Shown: positions 1-7,626 of the stretch, piece by piece
How positions within the stretch are numbered: the stretch's first letter is position 1
How the letters are laid out: the number at the start of each line of letters is the position of its first letter
DNA from: Dyella silvatica
GTDB taxonomy: Bacteria; Pseudomonadota; Gammaproteobacteria; Xanthomonadales; Rhodanobacteraceae
Length of the DNA stretch: 64,000 bases
Direction of reading: 5' to 3'
Assembly (NCBI RefSeq): GCF_026283955.1
Contig: NZ_JAPDPE010000009.1
Span: forward strand, 1 to 64,000
The notes under the pieces: generated by a model
What the model was told of the DNA's origin: nothing
Databases searched by the model: none
What the model saw: the letters and a program-made list of their open reading frames with translations, nothing else
Translations under genes and position numbers: made by a program

Positions 1-13
1 GCATGCGAGCAGG

Positions 14-1507
14 CTAGGGGCCAGCGAGGATCATCGAGGCGCCTTTGTCGCCAATCATCAGCGATGGGCCCTGGGTGTGGCCGGAGGTGATGCGCGGCAT
101 GATCGAGGCGTCAATAACGCGCAGACCGCTGACCCCGTAGACGCGCAGTTGCGCATCGACGACAGCGGTTTCGCCGATGCCCATGCGGCAGGTGCCCACC
201 GGATGGCTTAGCGACCAGGCGTTATTGAGAATCCAGCTCTTGATCTCGGCGGGCGTGACCACCGTCGGGCCGGGGGTAAGCTCTTTGCCGCGCCAGGCGG
301 CCAGCCCCGGAGCATTGCCGATGGAGCGCATCAACTCGAAGCCTTTGACGCATTCAGCGTAGTCATCGGGGTGGGAGAGAAAATTCATGTCGATCAGCGG
401 CGCGTCGGCCGGATTAAGCGAACGCAGGGTGACCGCGCCGCGGCTTTGCAGGCGCATCATGTCGCCGGTGACCGAGTAGAAGCCCTGCAGCTCGGCTTCG
501 CTCTGGCCGCAGGTGTATTTGCCGCGCATCATCTCGACAGCATTCGATGCCTGGCCTTGTGCATTCATGTTGGCCCAGACGATGGCATAGCCCTCGTTGA
601 CCGGCTGGTTGGTGATTGGCTGGCTGCTCGACCAGGTGCCTTGAAAGATCAGGGCATCCATCAGATTCGCGCCCACGCCGGGTAAATCCATCACCACCTG
701 GGCGCCGAGCTTGCGCAAGACATTGGCATCGCCAATGCCGGAGCGCATGAGAATCTGCGGCGAGTTGATGGCGCCCGCGGACAGCACGATTTCTTTCTCG
801 GCGGTGGCCCTCTGGGCTACTCCGCCAATTGAAAAAACCACGCTGCGTGCGCGTTTTTTGTTGTCAAACTCGATGTGACCGACCAGTGCGTTGGTTATCA
901 CCGAGAGATTTTTCTGCGTGGCGAGCAGCGGTATGACATAGCGTTCGTAGCTGGTCTGGCGGCGAAAGGTTTTGCTGATCGTTGAGCGTAGCGGCGAGAC
1001 ACCAAACATATTGGCGCCTGAGTTGTAATCGGGGTTATAGGTATAGCCGAGTTTTTCACAGGCTTCGACAAAGGCCGCGCCGAAGGCATTCTTGGTCGTG
1101 GTGGTCGGTTGCATCACCGCTTCCACCCGGGCAAAGTTTTGCGCGATATCTTTATAGCGCCAGCCAATGCAGCCGTAGTCGATTTCCCACTGATCGAAAT
1201 CGGCTGGCGCGCCGCGCACATAAACCATGTCGTTGTGTGCGGTGCAGCCGCCGGTCATCTTGGCGCGCCAGACATCCATGATGCGGTTGTTCATGTGTAC
1301 CTGGGGCAGGCTTTTATAGCCCCAGTGAATTTGCGGGATGTCGTAGAGACAATTGATCTGGTTGGGGTCCCAGATCTTGGGGTAGGCGCTGGCCTCGCCG
1401 CCGGCTTCGAGCAGCAGCACCGATAGCTCAGGATTCGCCGCCAGCCGGCCGGCCACAATGCTTCCCGCTGAGCCGGAGCCGATGACGATGTAATCGTAGT
1501 TCTGCAT
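14..1507 (-). CDS. GMC-family FAD-dependent oxidoreductase
   Basis: Predicted soluble flavoprotein (497 residues) of the glucose-methanol-choline family, which oxidises alcohols with FAD as hydride acceptor. Visible are the dinucleotide-binding motif GSGSAG (residues 10-15), TGGCTAHND and VRGAPADFDQWE (85-108), the signature SAGAINSPQIL, and two C-terminal active-site histidines in SHPVGTC (H435) and SGHTQGP (H477). I chose the ATG at 1507 over an in-frame TTG at 1546 because AAGGGA lies 7 bases before it. It is the last gene of a run of minus-strand genes, 143 bases after the third di-iron oxidase gene with a hairpin in the gap, so it may be expressed at a different level. The family is certain and the substrate unknown; the context suggests it acts on the product of the neighbouring oxidases. 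Confidence 0.9.
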   Translation of the reverse strand: MQNYDYIVIGSGSAGSIVAGRLAANPELSVLLLEAGGEASAYPKIWDPNQINCLYDIPQIHWGYKSLPQVHMNNRIMDVWRAKMTGGCTAHNDMVYVRGAPADFDQWEIDYGCIGWRYKDIAQNFARVEAVMQPTTTTKNAFGAAFVEACEKLGYTYNPDYNSGANMFGVSPLRSTISKTFRRQTSYERYVIPLLATQKNLSVITNALVGHIEFDNKKRARSVVFSIGGVAQRATAEKEIVLSAGAINSPQILMRSGIGDANVLRKLGAQVVMDLPGVGANLMDALIFQGTWSSSQPITNQPVNEGYAIVWANMNAQGQASNAVEMMRGKYTCGQSEAELQGFYSVTGDMMRLQSRGAVTLRSLNPADAPLIDMNFLSHPDDYAECVKGFELMRSIGNAPGLAAWRGKELTPGPTVVTPAEIKSWILNNAWSLSHPVGTCRMGIGETAVVDAQLRVYGVSGLRVIDASIMPRITSGHTQGPSLMIGDKGASMILAGP

Positions 1508-1600
1508 GCCGAATCCCTTGTCGTGTTCGCGTCGGCTTGTTGCCAACGCGGTGTGCTGCTGCCGTGGTGAGGTGAAGCGATGGGCGACATGCTTGGCGTC

Positions 1601-1633
1601 GGCCTATCCCGCTCCGTGCATCGGGGATAGGCC
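1601..1633 (-). promoter_or_regulatory. Hairpin between HDO gene and GMC gene
   Basis: GGCCTATCCC (1601-1610) and GGGATAGGCC (1624-1633) form a perfect 10-bp stem with a 13-base loop. No T-run follows on either strand, so it is not a standard terminator. It could attenuate transcription or stabilise the upstream mRNA. Confidence 0.45.
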
Positions 1634-1650
1634 ACGCACGTGCTGCATCG

Positions 1651-3183
1651 TCAGGCCTTGCCGCTGGCGGCCTGGGCGGTCTTGCTCGCTTGATCGGGTG
1701 CCAGGCGCTGGCCGTAAGGTCCGTGCAGCCATAGTTGCTCTTGCTGGCCGTAGAAGTCCGCAATGCCGCCCCAGGCGCGTTGGTTGAGTTCCAGCAAGAA
1801 CAGGATGCGGCGCATGGCGATCGCCTGACGCTCAATGCCCAGCGCGGTGACATGTTCAAACATATCCCGCGAGATGCTGTTGTGATTAAGTGTCTCGTTA
1901 AGCTCTTCGTGATCACCGGATACTTCGCGAAAAGCGGCGTTCTCGCGGGCCGCCGCGGCCAGCCGAAGCGACATTTTCGGCGGTTCGCCAAAGATGCCTT
2001 CGATCACCATGATGGCGGTGAAGGAACTGATCGGATCGAGGTCGGCCAGCAGGGTCAGCGTATCGACAAAAGCGAAGTGCAGCGGCAGCGGCACGATTTT
2101 CTCGAGCATGGCGGGGGCCACACCCAACGCTTCACAGGTGGTGCTCTCCAGCGCCTCGTGACCGTATTCCTCTGAGTAATAGCGAAACATCATCGAGCGC
2201 AGCGGTTTGGCCAGCCGCATGCTTAGCAGCGGGGTGATGATTTCGACGAAACGGCTGGTGACGTGGTACTGCTCGATAAAGGGGCCGGCCACCAGCGGCG
2301 AGTAAGCGCCGTTCAAACGGTTGATGGCGGTGACGTAGGGGTTTTCGCCCCAGCTGTCGAGCGTGTCGCGCGTTAGCACTTCGGTTTGCCGCATGAACTC
2401 CAGGCCGGTCGTTACAAACGGGGCCGGTAGCGCGGCGGAGGGATATCTCCTTGCATCATCGCCGGTGCTCGAGAGCAGCAGCGAGCCGACCAGCCATAGA
2501 TGCGAGAACAGGTCGTGCTCGTTATAAAGCCCGGCGCTGTCGGTGATGGCCGCGGCGATGTCCGGTGCCTGCCCCGCATCCATGCCGGCAGCCAGCTGTT
2601 CGAGCAGCAGATCGGTAGCGGCGAAGGTCAGTGGCGCCGAGCGGCGGAAGTATTCGAACTCCACCAGCAGCAAGGCCAGAAAGAAGTTCGGCTGCACGCT
2701 GGCGTCAAACGGATCGCCGCCGGGTTCGAACAGGTGGCCAGTGGTGCTGGTCCTGCCCAGCTTCTGGCGCAGCTGCGCCGCATGCCGCGCCATGGCGCTG
2801 CGCCGTTCGGGCGAAATGCCGGCGCTGACCTTGCGCGCGGTTTCTTCGACACAGTCGCGTATGCGCCTGGTTTGTGCGGCGAGTTGTGCGGTGGCCTGAT
2901 CGTGGCCTTCGCCAATCAGCGAATGGGTATCCAGAAAGGTGCCCAGCGCGTGCCAGCTGGAGTCCGGCGGGCTTTCGCGCAGGGTCGACCACAGCGGCGC
3001 GGCGCTGTCAGTCAGGCTCATCAGCTCGATGGCGATCTGCTCGGCAGCGGCGGGCTGATCGAAGGCCAGACGGTAGGTCTTGGCACCGGAACGCAGCTTT
3101 ACCGTGGCGCTGTCGTGATCGTGCTCGATCGCGTCCACGCATAGGCGCGGCTGTTGAAACCGCTGAAAGGTCCATAGTTCCAT
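1651..3183 (-). CDS. Heme-oxygenase-like di-iron oxidase (HDO), long paralogue
   Basis: A 510-residue member of the iron-containing redox enzyme (HDO) superfamily. Candidate metal ligands are EQYH (E304, H307), EEYGH (E339, H342), E395 and the pair H425/H434. The same pattern, with the same 35- and 53-residue spacings, occurs in the two genes upstream, so the three are paralogues. Residues 1-90 look like a small winged-helix/PqqD-type domain (QPRLCVDAIEH, then a predicted beta pair and helices ending DTHSLIGE). About 190 extra residues (110-300) precede the catalytic part. The start is the ATG at 3183, with TGAGG overlapping the stop codon of the preceding gene, which implies translational coupling. 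Role inferred: O2-dependent oxidation, possibly of the 59-residue peptide encoded first in the operon. The exact reaction cannot be read from sequence. Confidence 0.75.
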   Translation of the reverse strand: MELWTFQRFQQPRLCVDAIEHDHDSATVKLRSGAKTYRLAFDQPAAAEQIAIELMSLTDSAAPLWSTLRESPPDSSWHALGTFLDTHSLIGEGHDQATAQLAAQTRRIRDCVEETARKVSAGISPERRSAMARHAAQLRQKLGRTSTTGHLFEPGGDPFDASVQPNFFLALLLVEFEYFRRSAPLTFAATDLLLEQLAAGMDAGQAPDIAAAITDSAGLYNEHDLFSHLWLVGSLLLSSTGDDARRYPSAALPAPFVTTGLEFMRQTEVLTRDTLDSWGENPYVTAINRLNGAYSPLVAGPFIEQYHVTSRFVEIITPLLSMRLAKPLRSMMFRYYSEEYGHEALESTTCEALGVAPAMLEKIVPLPLHFAFVDTLTLLADLDPISSFTAIMVIEGIFGEPPKMSLRLAAAARENAAFREVSGDHEELNETLNHNSISRDMFEHVTALGIERQAIAMRRILFLLELNQRAWGGIADFYGQQEQLWLHGPYGQRLAPDQASKTAQAASGKA

Positions 3184-3191
3184 GGTCGGCC

Positions 3192-4187
3192 TCAATTGAA
3201 GATACGTGGTACCCGGGTCAGCTCCTGGCCGTAGTAGGCGAGGATCTGTTCTTCTTGCTGGATCATGGTTTCCACCATGATCGCGATATGGCGTTTGACC
3301 ACCGCGCAGGTCTCGGCATCGACGGCATGCTCAAGCTCCATGAGCTGGCGCGAAATATCTTCGTGGTCGTATTCGTCATTGATATTGGCGTGCGCGCGCA
3401 ACGGGGTATGAAAAGCATCCGGCATGCCCAGCGCACGGCAGCGATCGTCAAAAGCATCAATAAAGGCGGGCTGGGCGCGTTCAAAGAGAAACAGGCTGGC
3501 TTTGAACGACAGGGGATGCTGACGCCCGTAAATACCGAGCGACGCGCCCAGCGCGAAAGTGGCAGGTAGCGGCTGATGAGCCTCAAGCTCGGCAGTGGTG
3601 ACTCCGACGGATTTCAAGGCCATGGCCAGAAAGCGGTCGTGGCCGAGTTCCGATTTGAGAAAATCTTGCAACAGGCGTCGTTCGGCGGCCGAATGGGCTG
3701 AGCCCAGGGCCGGGCCAATCAAGCCAGGCGCCGACTGCACGATCCAGTAATACTCCAGCGCATAGCCGATCAGTTGCTGGCGGCTTGCTCGCCCTTCGGT
3801 CAGGGCGCGATGAAACGCCGAGGTGGCGATACGGCCGACCATGCGATCGGCCAGTCGACGCACTTCGCGATACAGCTGGGTGCCGCTTAACGCATGGCCG
3901 ATCCGCTGTGGGTCGGATTCGATCAGCAGCCGCAGTTCGTCGAAATCGTGCAGCAGCTGGGGCACCTTGTCGGCGATGACGCTCGATCGGGAGGCCAGGT
4001 CGTGGCGAGTCAGGCCGCCGGTTTCCAGGTCGGCGATAAGGCGTGAAACGGCGGCGGCCTCGTGCTCGCTGAATTCAAAGGCGCAGCTGCGCGCGCCCAG
4101 CGATATCTGCGCTTCGCCGTGGCCGACGATGGCGCGTACTTGATTGCGGAATTTGGGCTGTCTTGGTCCTGCCAGGGTGCTGTCCAT
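3192..4187 (-). CDS. Heme-oxygenase-like di-iron oxidase (HDO), altered ligand set
   Basis: A 331-residue paralogue of its neighbours. SELGH supplies E180 and H183, followed by E236 and H266/H275 at the same spacings as in the other two. In the first ligand motif, where the sisters have ENWH and EQYH, this protein has EYYW (E145, W148), so one candidate metal ligand is replaced by Trp. It may bind metal differently or act as a scaffold. The N-terminal 85 residues (RNQVRAIVGHGEAQISLG onward) again suggest a winged-helix/PqqD-like fold. The start is the ATG at 4187, 10 bases after the upstream stop, with GAGG inside the gap. A longer reading to 4232 would overlap the preceding gene and has no ribosome site. 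Confidence 0.75.
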   Translation of the reverse strand: MDSTLAGPRQPKFRNQVRAIVGHGEAQISLGARSCAFEFSEHEAAAVSRLIADLETGGLTRHDLASRSSVIADKVPQLLHDFDELRLLIESDPQRIGHALSGTQLYREVRRLADRMVGRIATSAFHRALTEGRASRQQLIGYALEYYWIVQSAPGLIGPALGSAHSAAERRLLQDFLKSELGHDRFLAMALKSVGVTTAELEAHQPLPATFALGASLGIYGRQHPLSFKASLFLFERAQPAFIDAFDDRCRALGMPDAFHTPLRAHANINDEYDHEDISRQLMELEHAVDAETCAVVKRHIAIMVETMIQQEEQILAYYGQELTRVPRIFN

Positions 4188-4197
4188 ATCGCCTCGC

Positions 4198-5166
4198 TCA
4201 GAGCTGGGATACCCGACGGAGTAGCGGCGCATCGGAACTGTAGTAGCGCCATACCCCGGTATAGAAGTTGTCGTACAGCTCGACGAATAATCGAAGCTGG
4301 CGTTTCAGCCGCGCAATGGTGGCGTGGTCGAGTACCGGTATTTCCTGGAAGATCGAGCGTGTCAGGCTGCCGTGCGCCGCGCCGATATTGATATTGGCGT
4401 GAATCTTCAACGGGCCGACCAGTCCGTCGGGTAACGCCGAGCGCTCACACGCCTCGATGAAGCTGTCTTGCTTCATGCCCTGGCCTTCAAGCAGGCCCAG
4501 GGTGGTGAAGAAAAACAATGGGTCGCTATGCGCCCAGTGAGCGAGGGCGTTGCACAGGCCCATGGTTTCGGGCAACGGAATCGCATCGCGCATGTCTTCG
4601 CGGCTAAGCCCGGCGAAATTGAGTGCGCGCAGCAGAATCTCGTCGTGTCCGTATTCTTCGGCGAAGAATTTATTCAGCAGCAGACGCACCGCGGTATTGG
4701 GCACATAGGAGAGCACCGGTGCATCGAAATAGCTTTCGCGAAATAGAAAGTGCCAGTTCTCGATAATCATGCCGATGGCGAGCTTCTCCGGCACATCGCC
4801 GGGGCCGCGTGCATCCAGGCAGGTGCGCCAGAACGGATTCTGGAAAATAGTCTCTGCGCAATGCGCTTCGACGATTTCATCGAGTTCGAGGATAACCTCC
4901 GAACCCGGCCGGAAGTCCACCGGCGCGTCATCGTCGATCAGGCCTGCCTCGTCCAGCGACGCCACCAGGTTTTCGACATCTTGCGGCGCCAGCGTAGGCT
5001 CGGCCTGGGCGATCTGCGCGATGCTGAGCATACCGTCCAGTCGCCCCAGCGTTCGCTCAATAGCCTGCAACGAGGCCGCGTCTTCAGGCAGCGTCGACAT
5101 GTCTTTCAGGCTGATAGCGGAAACCAGGCGTGGACGGCGAGAAAGCGAAGTTTCAACGCGGCTCAT
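4198..5166 (-). CDS. Heme-oxygenase-like di-iron oxidase (HDO) with N-terminal PqqD/RRE-like domain
   Basis: A 322-residue protein. The C-terminal part carries candidate di-iron ligands ENWH (E136, H139), EEYGH (E171, H174), E227 and H256/H265, an arrangement typical of HDO enzymes such as UndA, BesC and CADD relatives. In the last motif the usual H-x3-D is H-x3-N in all three paralogues. Residues 10-83 (RRPRLVSAISL, then helices, then LVASLDEAGLIDDD) resemble the PqqD/RiPP-recognition winged helix that binds leader peptides; this is my reading and needs a profile search. The start is uncertain: ATG at 5166 has no clear ribosome site, and a GTG at 5220 is in frame. It directly follows the small peptide gene and begins the run of three oxidase genes. 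Confidence 0.75.
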   Translation of the reverse strand: MSRVETSLSRRPRLVSAISLKDMSTLPEDAASLQAIERTLGRLDGMLSIAQIAQAEPTLAPQDVENLVASLDEAGLIDDDAPVDFRPGSEVILELDEIVEAHCAETIFQNPFWRTCLDARGPGDVPEKLAIGMIIENWHFLFRESYFDAPVLSYVPNTAVRLLLNKFFAEEYGHDEILLRALNFAGLSREDMRDAIPLPETMGLCNALAHWAHSDPLFFFTTLGLLEGQGMKQDSFIEACERSALPDGLVGPLKIHANINIGAAHGSLTRSIFQEIPVLDHATIARLKRQLRLFVELYDNFYTGVWRYYSSDAPLLRRVSQL

Positions 5167-5250
5167 AGGAAGCGTCTTTGCAATAGGAGACTTCAAGGAG
5201 GGCGCGTTGACGCCCCCCACCCGAAGAAAACTCAGCTACGCGCGTCGATT

Positions 5251-5430
5251 CTAAAGATGAATCGCGATGAGCGTAGGATGCCCCTCGGCATTTTGCAGCT
5301 TGACCAGAAAATGCTTGCCGCCGAGCTTATTGGTGTTGATGTAAAGATCGGCTTTCTGTCCGTCAAAGAGGTTTTTCGCCGTATCTACGGTTTTGACTTC
5401 ATGGACAGTCGGTTCTTTGTTGGCGCTCAT
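5251..5430 (-). CDS. 59-residue peptide, candidate substrate of the HDO operon
   Basis: An ORF too short for most gene callers. It starts with MSANKEPTVHEVKTV and ends with HPTLIAIHL. It has no Cys, four His (10, 40, 51, 58), one Tyr (30), and a double glycine at 37-38 (NKLGG) that could mark the end of a leader, leaving a 21-residue tail. The ribosome site is good (GGGAG, 8 bases before ATG). It is first in the minus-strand operon, followed after 84 bases by the first HDO gene; a small GC hairpin (about 5200-5215) lies in the gap. I do not recognise its family. Position, size and the RRE-like domains downstream suggest a ribosomal precursor peptide, but a small accessory subunit is also possible. 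Confidence 0.6.
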   Translation of the reverse strand: MSANKEPTVHEVKTVDTAKNLFDGQKADLYINTNKLGGKHFLVKLQNAEGHPTLIAIHL

Positions 5431-5518
5431 TGATGTACTCCCTTAGGTTAATGGAGACTAATGAAGCATGGGCCCGTTTCATTACCTGGGCTGCGGGACG
5501 CTATCATGACGATTTGGT

Positions 5519-5534
5519 TTAATGCAAGCATTAA
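5519..5534. promoter_or_regulatory. Palindrome upstream of the peptide/HDO operon
   Basis: TTAATGC-AA-GCATTAA is a perfect 7-bp inverted repeat, 89 bases upstream of the peptide start in an A+T-rich block. It is operator-like; no dedicated regulator gene is adjacent. Confidence 0.4.
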
Positions 5535-5545
5535 TGTAGGCTAAT

Positions 5546-5557
5546 AGAATATATTCT
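5546..5557. promoter_or_regulatory. Second palindrome upstream of the peptide/HDO operon
   Basis: AGAATATATTCT is a 12-base perfect palindrome next to the previous one, in the most A+T-rich stretch of the window's left end (about 5520-5585). It lies where the promoter of the minus-strand operon should be. A regulator site or promoter element is possible. Confidence 0.3.
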
Positions 5558-5596
5558 TTATAATCATTTATTACGTTCTAATTAGACCGTGGTAAT

Positions 5597-5613
5597 TTGT
5601 TTAGGCGAGGTGA
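5597..5613 (+). repeat. Direct repeat, copy 1
   Basis: TTGTTTAGGCGAGGTGA, matching copy 2 (5741-5757) at 16 of 17 bases. It leads into a 28-codon ORF (5613-5699) whose reality I doubt. Confidence 0.5.
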
Positions 5614-5694
5614 TGACCGGCCCTGCGCTGCGCTTTTCAGTGGCGGCGATCGATGGTCAAGGGTGTTGTCAGCTAAGGCTTTGCGGGGCTTGTG

Positions 5695-5710
5695 TGTGAT
5701 GCATATCACA
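5695..5710. promoter_or_regulatory. CRP/Clp-type binding site
   Basis: TGTGA-TGCATA-TCACA is a perfect match to the CRP consensus TGTGA-N6-TCACA, which the Xanthomonadales regulator Clp also recognises. It is centred about 61 bases before the ATG of the 14-codon ORF at 5764, a typical activator position. Being symmetric, it could also affect the divergent peptide/HDO operon. Confidence 0.6.
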
Positions 5711-5740
5711 AGCGGAAAATTATCAAGCATGCTGAGTCAG

Positions 5741-5757
5741 TTGTTTAGACGAGGTGA
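5741..5757 (+). repeat. Direct repeat, copy 2 (contains ribosome site)
   Basis: TTGTTTAGACGAGGTGA. Its GAGG is the likely ribosome site of the ORF at 5764. The 144-base spacing to copy 1 suggests a duplicated leader. Confidence 0.5.
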
Positions 5758-5763
5758 AAATAC

Positions 5764-5808
5764 ATGAGCTGGTATGACAAATTAATAAGCTGGTTTAGAC
5801 ATTACTAA
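5764..5808 (+). CDS. 14-residue peptide ORF
   Basis: Encodes MSWYDKLISWFRHY, an aromatic, amphipathic-looking peptide. Support is a GAGG ribosome site 8 bases upstream, a CRP-type site further up, and a following small ORF closed by a terminator. I recognise no family. It may be a leader peptide controlling the next ORF or a functional micropeptide. Coding is unproven. Confidence 0.35.
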   Translation: MSWYDKLISWFRHY

Positions 5809-5836
5809 CGCCTTATCAATGCACTGGGGTGCGCAG

Positions 5837-5992
5837 ATGACGCACTGTCATAAGTGTGGTTGGGTGGGTTGCTGGTGGACGCCATTAAAACCTGCGAATG
5901 ATTGGGTTGTAACGGGTAAGTGCAGTGCTGCTCATTACAAGGCAATGGCGCTTGCTTATCGCCGGCCTAATGAAGTGGCGTTATACGTTTAA
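5837..5992 (+). CDS. 51-residue Cys/Trp-rich small protein
   Basis: Starts MTHCHKCGWVGCWW and ends RRPNEVALYV. The C-x2-C, a further Cys at residue 12 and one at 29 could bind zinc. GGGGT lies 7 bases before the ATG; an in-frame ATG at 5819 would add six residues. It sits between the 14-codon ORF and an intrinsic terminator, which supports a real short transcript. Family unknown. Confidence 0.45.
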   Translation: MTHCHKCGWVGCWWTPLKPANDWVVTGKCSAAHYKAMALAYRRPNEVALYV

Positions 5993-5993
5993 C

Positions 5994-6013
5994 AAAGCCC
6001 TGGCCAGGGTTTT
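5994..6013 (+). terminator. Intrinsic terminator after the small ORFs
   Basis: AAAGCCCT and AGGGTTTT pair (one G-U) around GGCC, followed by a T-run at 6010-6013. It lies 2 bases after the stop codon of the 51-residue ORF. Confidence 0.6.
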
Positions 6014-6131
6014 CTGGGGCTGCATCGGCGGCTTATCTGCCGGCTTGCGTAAGGACTTGCCAATACGCGATGAGTGACGGCGCGCGACCGCTGGCTTATC
6101 GAGTGCATGGGCATTGTGATGCTTCGACTTC

Positions 6132-7583
6132 ATGGGGGCGATGGAATTGCGTGAGCCACGGACGTTTTATATCAATGGCAGGTGGGTCGACCCTGCGGAT
6201 AGCCATCGTCTGCACGAGGTGATCGACCCGGTCACCGAGCAGCCGTCCAGGCGAGTTGCCTGGGGCTGCCAGGCGGATGTCGATCACGCGGTGGCGGCAG
6301 CAGCGGCGGCGTTTGAGCATTTTTCGCGGACGTCCAGGCACGAGCGCGCTGCCTTGTTGCGGCAAGTCATTGCGATATTCGAGCGCCGCTTGCCGGAAAT
6401 AGCCCAGGCCATCAGCGCCGATATGGGGGCGCCGGCGTGGCTGGCGAACGAGGCGCAGGCGCCGGCTGGCCTGGGGCATTTTGTGGAGGCGCTGCGTTTG
6501 CTCGATGCCTACGAGTTTGAGTACGCCATGGGCACGACCCGCATCGTGCGCGAGCCGGTCGGCGTATGCGGGTTGATCACGCCCTGGAACTGGCCGATAA
6601 GCCAGATGGCCTGCAAGGTGGCATTCGCGCTGGCCGCCGGTTGCACGATGGTGCTCAAACCTTCTGAGCTCGCTCCGCTTAGTGCGGTGTTGATGGCGGA
6701 CCTGCTCGACAAGGCCGGTGTGCCGCACGGGGTGTTCAATCTGGTGCATGGCGACGGTGCCGAAACCGGCGCCGCGCTGGCTCGGCATCCCGCCATCGAC
6801 ATGCTGAGCTTTACCGGCTCCAATCGTGCCGGGGTACTGGTGTCGCAAGCGGCTGCGGCGACGGTCAAGCGGGTGGCCATGGAGTTGGGCGGCAACAGCG
6901 CGAATATCGTGCTGGATGATGCCGACCTGAAGCAGGCTGTGGCTGCCGGGGTGATGCAATGCATGATCAATTCGGGGCAGAACTGCAATGCACCGGCACG
7001 CATGTTGGTGCCACGGCAGTGGCATGCGCAGGCAGCGGCGTTGGCGGCAACGGCGGTGGCTCATCTTCATGTCGCCGCACCCGATAGCCGCGATCGCGGC
7101 AGCATCGGCCCTTTGGCGAGCCGAGCGCAGTTCGACAAGGTGCAGCGATTGGTTCAACAAGGCATCGACGAAGGTGCGCAGCTGGTCGCGGGCGGCCTGG
7201 GCCGCCCGCAGGGTTTTGTGCGCGGCTACTATGTGCGGCCGACGGTGTTTGCGAATGTCAGCGCCCAGATGGCCTTTGCGCGTGAGGAGATATTCGGCCC
7301 GGTGCTGTCGATCATGCCGTACGACGATGAAGATCACGCGGTGGCGATAGCCAACGATACGATTTATGGATTGTGCGGGTATGTGCAATCGGGCTCGGTC
7401 GAGCGCGCGCGCAACGTGGCGCGGCGCCTGCGTGTGGGCAATGTCCACCTCAATGGTGCCGGCGGCGATCTGCGGGCCCCGTTCGGGGGCTATAAGCAAT
7501 CGGGGAATGGGCGCGAGTGGGGCGCCTTTGGCCTGGAGGAATTCCTGGAGGTAAAAGCGGTACTCGGCTGGAAGCGCGCCTGA
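6132..7583 (+). CDS. NAD(P)-dependent aldehyde dehydrogenase
   Basis: A 483-residue enzyme of the ALDH superfamily that oxidises aldehydes to acids. Visible are TPWNWP (catalytic Asn), VLKPSE (cofactor Lys), SFTGS, MELGGN with the general-base Glu (E251), GQNCNAP with the catalytic Cys (C285), and EEIFGPV near the C-terminus. Length is normal. The start may be the ATG at 6132 or the one three codons on (6141), which has GGGGGCG before it. It stands alone, beginning about 120 bases after the small-ORF terminator, and converges with the AsmA-like gene. Substrate not assignable; residues around the catalytic Cys (NSGQNCNAPAR) fit a broad-range semialdehyde or aliphatic-aldehyde group. Confidence 0.92.
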   Translation: MGAMELREPRTFYINGRWVDPADSHRLHEVIDPVTEQPSRRVAWGCQADVDHAVAAAAAAFEHFSRTSRHERAALLRQVIAIFERRLPEIAQAISADMGAPAWLANEAQAPAGLGHFVEALRLLDAYEFEYAMGTTRIVREPVGVCGLITPWNWPISQMACKVAFALAAGCTMVLKPSELAPLSAVLMADLLDKAGVPHGVFNLVHGDGAETGAALARHPAIDMLSFTGSNRAGVLVSQAAAATVKRVAMELGGNSANIVLDDADLKQAVAAGVMQCMINSGQNCNAPARMLVPRQWHAQAAALAATAVAHLHVAAPDSRDRGSIGPLASRAQFDKVQRLVQQGIDEGAQLVAGGLGRPQGFVRGYYVRPTVFANVSAQMAFAREEIFGPVLSIMPYDDEDHAVAIANDTIYGLCGYVQSGSVERARNVARRLRVGNVHLNGAGGDLRAPFGGYKQSGNGREWGAFGLEEFLEVKAVLGWKRA

Positions 7584-7626
7584 GCGCCGCGCTTACCGGC
7601 GACGATCAGACGCGCTGAGCGCCGGC

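Noticed and set aside
5613-5699. 28-codon ORF with four Cys after the first direct-repeat copy
   Set aside because: GAGG is only 2-3 bases from the ATG, the CRP site overlaps its end, and nothing else supports translation.
6096-7499. 467-codon open frame on the minus strand
   Set aside because: It is the antisense shadow of the aldehyde dehydrogenase, with His/Arg-rich low-complexity translation and no homology.
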